5,090 nt of DNA, taken from assembly GCA_018650745.1 (NCBI GenBank), contig JABIFK010000361.1, forward strand, positions 1 to 5,090, in the 5' to 3' direction. The translations under genes and the position numbers were made by a program. The notes below the pieces were generated by a model. The model was not told where the DNA came from. It worked only from the letters and a program-made list of their open reading frames with translations, and searched no databases. This stretch comes from Candidatus Latescibacterota bacterium. GTDB taxonomy: Bacteria; Latescibacterota; UBA2968. Numbering within the stretch: position 1 is the stretch's first letter; every line of letters begins with the position of its first letter. This document shows, one piece after another, positions 1 to 5,090 of this stretch.

Positions 1-1296
1 AAGCAAATCAAATGCTTGTTGTATAGAATCCATTGTGGGCACATTCTGAGATGCGCGGTCTACACAGGTCTTTGCGTAGGGTTTGCTGTATTCCCATATG
101 GAACGAGGATGTGTGGGATGTGTATCGGTTTTGGTATTTAGGAATGTATGTGCAACTTGGTGATCTGGACACACTTTGGCAACCGCTGATGCGCCAAGTT
201 CAGTTGAGCCTCCTGCGCCAAGTTCTACCCAATTGAGGTCGGTTGGAATTTCCCAAGTCCAATGTTGCGCATCTCTACGCAGAACGCCCTCTTCTATATG
301 GCGGATTTGTCCATCCGGCGTGCGGACAGTTAACCAAGGGATGGATTGGAATAGGGGGGCCGTGCTCCAAATATCTACTTGGTTGGCTGTGCGATAGATT
401 TCTATATCTAGGCGGGGTGGTGAATTGACTGAAAGATAACGGTAAATCGCTTCACTTGGCCCCGCATATTGCCACGGTACATCTGGATATTTTGAAGCAA
501 TATGATGAATGCGATCCAAAAATTCATGAATACGGTCTGCAATATCTCGATAATCATGATCAAAGCAAGAGAGAATGGCGGTTTGACCTGCATGAGCCTG
601 TTTGAATGCCGCTTCGATATCATTATCTGCAAAGATGGATACATTGGTGACCAAGTCAAGGCACCGGGCCATACGACGTTTACCCGCGCCTGTTTGGCGA
701 AAATCTTCAGTGTCTGGATGATATAATTTCCATTCGTTGATGCCCGTGCTCCAATCAACAAGACTAGGTAGTGATAAGGGCGCTCGGTTGGAATAGTCGA
801 AGGGAAACCAATTGTCTACCCAGCGTGAAGATACCGGGTCCATAATGGTGCCACCTGCTCGGTAGCAAGTGGGGAACCAATCACGTTCTAATATTTGGCG
901 GGAGATAATTTGCTCAAATTCTTGGCATACTGTCCAATCTAACCCCCACTCGTTGCCAATGCCACTTGCCGGCGGATGATGATAGTGCCAGCAATGTTCG
1001 TCACCGTATTGATTGAGTAACGTTTCCCAGCGAGCAATATAGTGATCACGGATTTTATGATATCCCATGTCCCGACCACGCGGATTGGTTTTAAAACCTG
1101 TCCAAGTTAAGAAAAACCAGCCAATCTTGAAATTCGAACCATCTGTATCGAGGTATTTATTTCGAAAATTAGATGTAAAGAGCTTATCCATTGCTGCATC
1201 AACACGCTCCCAATTGGATAACAATTCGGAGTTGTTTGGGTCATCACACGGTCCTTCTGTGTCCATGCAAAAAACAATTTGAACAGATGATGCCAT
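1..1296 (-). CDS. NodB-like / WalW-like polysaccharide deacetylase family protein, 3' end cut by window
   Basis: An uninterrupted frame of 432 codons starts at ATG 1296-1294 and runs off the window at position 1, so the C-terminus is missing. The start has a Shine-Dalgarno GAGGA (minus strand, 1305-1301) 4 bases upstream. Residues 1-280 resemble the NodB deacetylase fold: an opening strand ending in MDTEG (D12, E14, metal/catalytic candidates), a histidine cluster HCWHYHHPP (H101, H104, H106, H107), CYRAGG (R146), FDYS (D167) and a late FDHDYRD (H247). These fit the spacing of NodB motifs 1-5 but are divergent; the DTE and HDYRD forms recall WalW-type proteins of LPS and glycan loci. Residues about 290-432 look beta-rich (WTWEI, NWVELG) and may form a separate sandwich domain. 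No signal peptide is visible, so a cytoplasmic role on a sugar or lipid-linked intermediate is likelier than secreted wall deacetylation. Its place at the end of a glycosyltransferase/methyltransferase block supports glycan modification. The exact substrate is unknown. Confidence 0.82.
   Translation of the reverse strand, partial: MASSVQIVFCMDTEGPCDDPNNSELLSNWERVDAAMDKLFTSNFRNKYLDTDGSNFKIGWFFLTWTGFKTNPRGRDMGYHKIRDHYIARWETLLNQYGDEHCWHYHHPPASGIGNEWGLDWTVCQEFEQIISRQILERDWFPTCYRAGGTIMDPVSSRWVDNWFPFDYSNRAPLSLPSLVDWSTGINEWKLYHPDTEDFRQTGAGKRRMARCLDLVTNVSIFADNDIEAAFKQAHAGQTAILSCFDHDYRDIADRIHEFLDRIHHIASKYPDVPWQYAGPSEAIYRYLSVNSPPRLDIEIYRTANQVDIWSTAPLFQSIPWLTVRTPDGQIRHIEEGVLRRDAQHWTWEIPTDLNWVELGAGGSTELGASAVAKVCPDHQVAHTFLNTKTDTHPTHPRSIWEYSKPYAKTCVDRASQNVPTMDSIQQAFDLL
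190..225. repeat. Pair of 12-bp direct repeats inside the deacetylase-like gene
   Basis: TGCGCCAAGTTC occurs at 190-201 and again at 214-225 on the plus strand, with a 24-base period. In the minus-strand gene each copy encodes ELGA, giving ELGAGGSTELGAS at about residues 358-370. The period is exactly eight codons, so the reading frame is kept. The 12 bases after each copy do not match, so this is either a decayed tandem duplication or a chance repeat in the putative C-terminal beta-rich domain. Confidence 0.6.
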
Positions 1297-1300
1297 AATG

Positions 1301-1305
1301 TCCTC
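1301..1305 (-). promoter_or_regulatory. Ribosome binding site of the deacetylase-like gene
   Basis: GAGGA on the minus strand lies 4 bases before ATG 1296. It picks this ATG over a nearby ATG at 1307 in another frame, which opens only a 66-residue reading frame. It lies in a 70-base gap after the preceding methyltransferase gene, in which I see no clear terminator or promoter. Confidence 0.7.
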
Positions 1306-1366
1306 AAATAGAGTGGTACCTAAGTTCTGTTTTGTATCTTAACTTATTAGAGAGCGGTTATCTGAT

Positions 1367-2116
1367 TCACGGTTGGGGTGTGTCGATAGACTTGGTACCT
1401 ACAGAAATGAGCATGATTTCTTTTGAGAATCGAACATTTTTGAAACGCCTGAAAAATTCTGGTAGCTTGGCCAAGGAATAGGTGATCACTTTTAAAAAAG
1501 GAAACTTCCAAACCCAAGGCAATTGGATAAGAGGTTCAACCCGGACATCACCAAAACCATTGATAAGTAAACAATCGAGTAGGCTTTTCCTGGTGAATGG
1601 TGTTCTGTGTGTGTATTCACTGTAAAATATTTGATACATCTTTTCCCAATCCGGCGTGCTAAAAACGGCTTTGCCACCTGGTTTAAGAACGCGTAGACAT
1701 TTTGACAGTAGGATGTCAGGGTTATGCATATGTTCGATGACCGATTTGCAGTATATGAAATCAAATGTTTCATCTGGCCAAGGAAATTCTTCGTTTTCAA
1801 AGTCGAAAACTTCAACCGGGTATTCGTTGTTGGCATTTTTTAAGGCTTGCGGTGAAAGGTCGCAACCGGTCACCTCAAACCCTATTTGCATCATGGCACG
1901 TGCTTGGTCCCCACGCCCACATCCAACATCTAAAAGTTTACCTGAATGACTTTGAAAGTATCTTTGTGAAATCCTTTGACAAAGTTGGAGTGGATAACCC
2001 GTTTGTGGCTTGCGCGTTTCTGAATAGCTCACATCCAAATAGTCTCTTCGTTGTGTGGGGGATTGCATTTCGTCCTTTTCGTCATCTGGGGTCATCAATG
2101 GCTCCAATCTATCCAT
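1367..2116 (-). CDS. Class I SAM-dependent methyltransferase (Methyltransf_11-like), 249 aa
   Basis: This is a Rossmann-fold methyltransferase. Motif I is LLDVGCGRGD (residues 61-70), the glycine-rich SAM loop. The acidic residue closing strand 2 is D86 in GCDLS. FPWPDETFDFIYCKSVIEHM (111-130) covers strand 4 and the helix after it, and LKPGGKAVFSTPDW (144-157) is the usual strand-5 region. After about residue 195 a hydrophobic, aromatic stretch (LPWVWKFPFLKVITYSLAKLP) could pack on a membrane or form the acceptor pocket; similar tails occur in methyltransferases of LPS loci. The longest frame starts at ATG 2116, which has no good Shine-Dalgarno. ATG 2095 (residue 8) follows GGAG by 6 bases and may be the true start; ATG 2068 (residue 17) is a third option. 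The catalytic core is the same in all three. The gene begins 23 bases after the preceding methyltransferase gene. The family is certain; the acceptor (sugar O-methylation is likely from context) is not. Confidence 0.9.
   Translation of the reverse strand: MDRLEPLMTPDDEKDEMQSPTQRRDYLDVSYSETRKPQTGYPLQLCQRISQRYFQSHSGKLLDVGCGRGDQARAMMQIGFEVTGCDLSPQALKNANNEYPVEVFDFENEEFPWPDETFDFIYCKSVIEHMHNPDILLSKCLRVLKPGGKAVFSTPDWEKMYQIFYSEYTHRTPFTRKSLLDCLLINGFGDVRVEPLIQLPWVWKFPFLKVITYSLAKLPEFFRRFKNVRFSKEIMLISVGTKSIDTPQP
2102..2105 (-). promoter_or_regulatory. GGAG ribosome binding site favouring an internal start at 2095
   Basis: GGAG on the minus strand is 6 bases upstream of ATG 2095-2093. The upstream ATG at 2116 is preceded only by a weak TAAGATAA. 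If this site is used, the methyltransferase is 242 residues and the gap to the preceding gene is 44 bases rather than 23. Confidence 0.5.
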
Positions 2117-2139
2117 TTATCTTAGATGTTGGGGTGCTA

Positions 2140-3357
2140 TCATTTATTGGGTTTTTGGGCCACAAACATGATGCTTTCTGTAATCAGATCCGACAGGCCA
2201 ATTTGTGGGTTGGTCTGAAAACATGTCCACTGAATTTGTGGTGTAAGGTCAGCGAGGTTTTGCTCTGTGGTTGGTGTTTCTTGCCAGTATGTGATTTTAA
2301 AATTTGCTTGTGCCAATGCGTGTTGCATGCGCGAGATGGGGTAATCTCGGGTGAGGGCTTTAGATAACCACGGTTTGGTATAGTCTGCCTCAAAGGGGCG
2401 TTGGTCTTCAATATAATTTACATAGTCGGTGTGCGTCAATTGGCAGTGTCCCCAGGGTGTATCTGGTATACCTAAGGTATGTCCGCCACTGGGACAATAG
2501 AAGGGATGGTATTTATGTATGAGGACCCCATTGGGTTTGAGCAAGCGAAACATTTCTGTCAGTGCATTTGGAATGTCTGTTATATGCTCTAAAACGCTTG
2601 CAGAATAAATAACATCAAAGGTCTCATCGTCAAAATGTGTGGTTTGTGTTATGTCTCCATGATGAAACGAAACCTGGCTATGGAGATTTTTTTTGATATA
2701 CTCGGGCAGTGCACCAGCTTCTACCAAACCACCATATTGATTATCTATGCCGCTCACTTGAAACCCAAGTTGTTCAAGTGCAAACAAAGAATATCCACCC
2801 GTATCAAATCCAATTTCTAAGACTCTCTGATTCGGTTGAGCCGAAAAGATACCTTGATGTTCTAAGTCCAGAAAGAGATTGCGATGGCTTTGTAAGAAGG
2901 TGTTGGTTGTTTTTGCAATTTGTGAATCTGTTGGTTTTAAAATGGGTGTTTGATTGTGGGTCGATTCTGGAATGATGTGAGGTTCTATTCTGGGAATAAT
3001 GGTTTGGATATAAGCCTGAACCTCATCAATCGATTGTGTGAGTGTACGATGTCCAATGGTGGTATTTAGAATCTCTCGGTCTTCATCTGTGGCCAGGTTT
3101 TCAAGATTCAGCAAATGTAACAGATAAAGGCCATTAAAATATGTCCATCCTTTTTTGATACTGTATCGGTAATTTCGATAGACGGCGATTTGACGATTAT
3201 CGTTGGTTTGGTGATATGTGTCGATTTCACCCAGCGAGCGAGGCGCGTATGTATGTACATAGGAATGCTTTAAGGCCGTGCTTTTTCGCAACGCTCTGAA
3301 CCATTTTTTGCCGTAATAACGCATGGTTGGAGGTAGCATGCGGGTGAGTGTGGCCAA
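2140..3357 (-). CDS. SAM-dependent methyltransferase with long N-terminal extension, 405 aa, TTG start
   Basis: The methyltransferase core occupies about residues 175-285. Motif I is VLEIGFDTGG (179-188), the strand-2 acid is D205 in SGIDN, GDI (234-236) may cap the adenine, FDVIYSASVLEHI (247-259) is strand 4, and LLKPNGVLI (272-280) is strand 5. Beyond it, HPFYCPSGGHTLGIPDTPWGHCQL (about 284-307) carries several His, Cys and Gly residues and probably shapes the acceptor site. Residues 1-170 belong to no domain I recognise: a basic start (RYYGKKWFRALRK), then TYFNGLYLLHLLNLENL, which may be helical. The start is a TTG at 3357 preceded by GGAG at 6 bases; ATGs at residues 7 and 12 have no Shine-Dalgarno. 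It lies 68 bases after the previous methyltransferase gene and 23 bases before the next. A role in methylating a surface glycan is inferred from neighbours. A methyltransferase is certain; the acceptor is unknown. Confidence 0.9.
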   Translation of the reverse strand: MATLTRMLPPTMRYYGKKWFRALRKSTALKHSYVHTYAPRSLGEIDTYHQTNDNRQIAVYRNYRYSIKKGWTYFNGLYLLHLLNLENLATDEDREILNTTIGHRTLTQSIDEVQAYIQTIIPRIEPHIIPESTHNQTPILKPTDSQIAKTTNTFLQSHRNLFLDLEHQGIFSAQPNQRVLEIGFDTGGYSLFALEQLGFQVSGIDNQYGGLVEAGALPEYIKKNLHSQVSFHHGDITQTTHFDDETFDVIYSASVLEHITDIPNALTEMFRLLKPNGVLIHKYHPFYCPSGGHTLGIPDTPWGHCQLTHTDYVNYIEDQRPFEADYTKPWLSKALTRDYPISRMQHALAQANFKITYWQETPTTEQNLADLTPQIQWTCFQTNPQIGLSDLITESIMFVAQKPNK

Positions 3358-3363
3358 GGCAAA

Positions 3364-3367
3364 CTCC
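3364..3367 (-). promoter_or_regulatory. GGAG ribosome binding site that supports the TTG start at 3357
   Basis: On the minus strand GGAG is followed by six bases (TTTGCC) and then TTG at 3357-3355, in the frame of the 405-residue methyltransferase. The next in-frame ATGs, at 3339 and 3324, are preceded by sequence without any purine-rich ribosome-binding match. This is why the TTG is preferred as the start. Confidence 0.65.
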
Positions 3368-3425
3368 GTGTTGTTTTCAAGTACATAAGCAAAATATCGT
3401 TATCGAACACACGCTTGTGTATCTC

Positions 3426-4388
3426 TCAGCGTTTTTGAGCGATGCACAGACTAATGCTTTGATTGATATCATCGATGTTGCCGTATACCAGTTGTGTGTT
3501 TTTTAAAATGCCTCTAATGCAGTCTTCTCTTGTTTTTAAAGCATTTGGGTGATCTAGACCCTTGCCTTCTGATTTGATGTAGTCAAATACAAATAAACCA
3601 CCAGGGTTGAGCCTGTCTAATAAGTACTCAGATATAAATATCGGATCGGGTAAATGTTCGAGTACGGTTGTGAGAATAATGACATCAAATGCGTCACTTT
3701 TATTCAGTGGATCGGAGAAATTTTGGGTATCTATGGTTAAAAAATCCACCTCTGCATCGTCTCTATAGCGGTATTTGGCATAATGAAAAGGGTAATTTGG
3801 AATATCTCCGAGGACCCATTGGCAATTTTGATGAGAAAAATATTCTCTATAACAGGCATAATAAGGTGCCAACGAGCACCCATATTCGAGTATGCGTGCA
3901 CCGTTTGGCATTTTTTTAAAGGGTGCCAAGTTTACAATCGGGTGTATTGCAAGGTTTCTAACACTATGTAAAGTCGCATAAATATGACTTGGATGTTGCC
4001 AGTTGGCCAAGTGCTGTGTGGCATCTTGCCAGTCTAATTGCGAGGTTTGTTGTTGCCGTTTGCGGTAATCGTGAAGCAACATAAAAAAATCGAGGGTATT
4101 CCAAAAAGGGCGGCCATTTAATATTTGGGCCCAATAATGTGTAAAATCGTTGAGCCATTTTTTTCGAATGCCATTGACTACCAACAATTCGTGAATGCCA
4201 AGCTTTATGCAAAGCCGGGTAAAAAAGAGTTTTATAAAGTTGCGTAGTTTAGACTGTTTGATGCTGTTGCGTTTTCTGGGCAAATGCTCAAAAATGCGAT
4301 GACTCTTTGATATATCGATTTGCATATCATCAAAGTAGTTGCCGCCTTCTAAGTGGGATGCCATAAACTGTTGATCTGAAACGGTCAT
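3426..4388 (-). CDS. SAM-dependent methyltransferase with unusual motif I, 320 aa
   Basis: The C-terminal half is a class I methyltransferase: motif I region RILEYGCSLAP (165-175), strand-2 acid D195 in LGDIPN, D219-T220 region (LTIDTQ), FDVIILTTVLEHLPDP (234-249) and LNPGGLFVFDY (260-270). Motif I is degenerate, with GCSLAP in place of the common GxGxG loop. The first 160 residues are of unknown type: a basic, partly hydrophobic stretch near 40-70 (RNFIKLFFTRLCIKLGIHELLV) that could sit against a membrane, then an aromatic, glutamine-rich segment (95-135). No signal peptide is evident. ATG 4388 overlaps the TGA of the upstream glycosyltransferase gene (ATGA), and GGAAG lies 6 bases before the start, so the two are probably translationally coupled. 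This tight link suggests it acts on the same glycan as the glycosyltransferase. The acceptor is unknown. Confidence 0.88.
   Translation of the reverse strand: MTVSDQQFMASHLEGGNYFDDMQIDISKSHRIFEHLPRKRNSIKQSKLRNFIKLFFTRLCIKLGIHELLVVNGIRKKWLNDFTHYWAQILNGRPFWNTLDFFMLLHDYRKRQQQTSQLDWQDATQHLANWQHPSHIYATLHSVRNLAIHPIVNLAPFKKMPNGARILEYGCSLAPYYACYREYFSHQNCQWVLGDIPNYPFHYAKYRYRDDAEVDFLTIDTQNFSDPLNKSDAFDVIILTTVLEHLPDPIFISEYLLDRLNPGGLFVFDYIKSEGKGLDHPNALKTREDCIRGILKNTQLVYGNIDDINQSISLCIAQKR
4385..4388 (-). other. ATGA stop/start overlap between glycosyltransferase and methyltransferase
   Basis: On the minus strand ATG (4388-4386) of the 320-residue methyltransferase shares bases with TGA (4387-4385) of the glycosyltransferase. 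The Shine-Dalgarno GGAAG (4399-4395) lies inside the glycosyltransferase coding end. This arrangement is typical of translational coupling and fixes both gene ends with confidence. Confidence 0.9.
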
Positions 4389-5090
4389 AATGATCTTCCA
4401 ATATCCATTGCCAAGAGATATTGATCAACAACCTCATCAAGTGTTGAGAGTGTTATTTGGGCTTGGCGATTTTGATATTCATCCGCAAGACGTTGAAGTA
4501 GGCTGGGTATTTCTGCTTTGTCCGTAAAACCAAAACCGGCCTGGTTAACAATTTCTGCATTTCCCCCGCTTTGCACATAAATAGCGGGCAGCCCAACGGA
4601 CAAGGCTTCGATGAGCGCATTTGAGCAGGATTCGTGGAGACTTGCAGTGATGTAGATATCGTGCTGCTGAAGCAGTGTTGCTAACTCTTGTGATGGCACT
4701 GCTGGTAGGCTTTTAATGTTTTGAAATTCAAATTGAGTTCGACCGACAAACGTAAATTCAAACCGGTCCCAGTCGAGCTGTGTGTCGAGCCATTTGTAGA
4801 CTGGGCCACCTTTGTTTGGATGATCAGACCAGCTGGTCGCGATCAGTTTGATTTTTCTATTTGGATCAAATGGCAAAGTTTTTCTGGCGAAAATCCTGTG
4901 ATCAGCAGCGTTTAATACGACAGTTGGGTTCTTAAATTTGAAACCCAAATCCAAATTGGCTTGTAAGCTATAATGAGATTGAAAAATGGTTGCGTCGGCA
5001 AACTCTTGGTTCAATTGGGCTACCTGTTCGTCTATGGTATGATCGGTGCCACGGTAGGTACCTACTGGTCCATCTACGCGGTGGACAATG
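4385..5090 (-). CDS. GT4-family (group 1) glycosyltransferase, 5' end cut by window
   Basis: The frame is open to the window edge (first whole codon at 5089), giving 234 visible codons that end in TGA 4387-4385; the true start is outside. A TTG at 5014 begins a shorter reading frame but is internal, since the 25 codons before it encode HRVDGP and TYRGTD, a conserved stretch of this kind of transferase that continues into ADATIFQSHYSL. The C-terminal nucleotide-sugar domain is clear: IKLIATSWSDHPNKGG (strand and loop with K near the donor phosphates), FTFVGR, and HESCSNALIEALSVGLP, which holds the EX7E signature of retaining GT4 enzymes (first Glu 4633-4631, second Glu 4609-4607), then SGGNAEIV. 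It would transfer a sugar from a nucleotide donor to a glycan intermediate on the cytoplasmic side of the inner membrane. Its stop overlaps the next gene's start by 4 bases. Family assignment is firm; donor and acceptor are not determinable. Confidence 0.92.
   Translation of the reverse strand, partial: IVHRVDGPVGTYRGTDHTIDEQVAQLNQEFADATIFQSHYSLQANLDLGFKFKNPTVVLNAADHRIFARKTLPFDPNRKIKLIATSWSDHPNKGGPVYKWLDTQLDWDRFEFTFVGRTQFEFQNIKSLPAVPSQELATLLQQHDIYITASLHESCSNALIEALSVGLPAIYVQSGGNAEIVNQAGFGFTDKAEIPSLLQRLADEYQNRQAQITLSTLDEVVDQYLLAMDIGRSL

Noticed and set aside
408..761. Minus-strand open frame of 117 codons
   Set aside because: It is another frame within the NodB-like gene, whose own frame is open for 432 codons and carries the recognisable motifs.
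1107..1307. Minus-strand frame of 66 codons starting just upstream of the NodB-like gene start
   Set aside because: It overlaps the first part of the NodB-like gene in another frame, shows no family features, and the GAGGA site is placed for ATG 1296 instead.
1297..1366. Possible internal promoter (TAAGAT as a -10 element) in the 70-base gap before the NodB-like gene
   Set aside because: No acceptable -35 element is found at the right distance; the match is at chance level in an AT-rich gap.
1765..2367. Plus-strand open frame of 200 codons
   Set aside because: It lies antisense to two well-supported methyltransferase genes, crosses the gap between them, and its translation (many Cys, Phe, His, no motif) looks like a shadow frame.
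3407..3420. Small hairpin ACACA-CGCT-TGTGT in the gap between two methyltransferase genes
   Set aside because: The stem is only 5 A/T- and G/C-mixed pairs and no T-run follows on the minus strand, so it does not qualify as an intrinsic terminator.
4385..5014. Glycosyltransferase starting at TTG 5014
   Set aside because: The frame continues upstream to the window edge and encodes conserved HRVDGP and TYRGTD residues, so the TTG is an internal leucine codon.

Overview
The window is a compact bacterial gene block in which all five genes lie on the minus strand, so transcription runs from position 5090 towards position 1. Both ends of the block are cut by the window. Good Shine-Dalgarno sites, short gaps and one 4-base ATGA overlap mark it as bacterial and probably operonic. 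Base composition looks moderate (roughly mid-40s % GC by eye). The gene types are usual for a cell-surface polysaccharide locus (O-antigen, capsule or exopolysaccharide), most often in Gram-negative bacteria, but nothing here fixes the species.

In transcription order the genes are: (1) 5090-4385, the C-terminal part of a GT4-family (group 1) glycosyltransferase whose beginning is outside the window; (2) 4388-3426, a 320-residue SAM-dependent methyltransferase that overlaps gene 1 by 4 bases; (3) 3357-2140, a 405-residue SAM-dependent methyltransferase with a long N-terminal extension and a probable TTG start; (4) 2116-1367, a 249-residue SAM-dependent methyltransferase; (5) 1296-1, a NodB-like (polysaccharide deacetylase fold, WalW-like) protein that is still open at the window edge. 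Gene 5 is easy to miss because it has no stop codon here, but 432 codons can be read without interruption. The gaps are -4, 68, 23 and 70 bases. No RNA gene, insertion sequence, CRISPR array, convincing terminator or convincing internal promoter was seen.

Taken together, the glycosyltransferase would add a sugar to a growing glycan. Three different methyltransferases, each with its own architecture, would decorate sugars or nearby groups, and the NodB-like protein would remove an acyl group (for example N-acetyl) or act on a related substrate. This is inference from family membership and gene order; substrates cannot be read from the sequence. The most distinctive points are three consecutive, mutually dissimilar methyltransferases and a NodB-like enzyme with non-standard motifs and a C-terminal extension.
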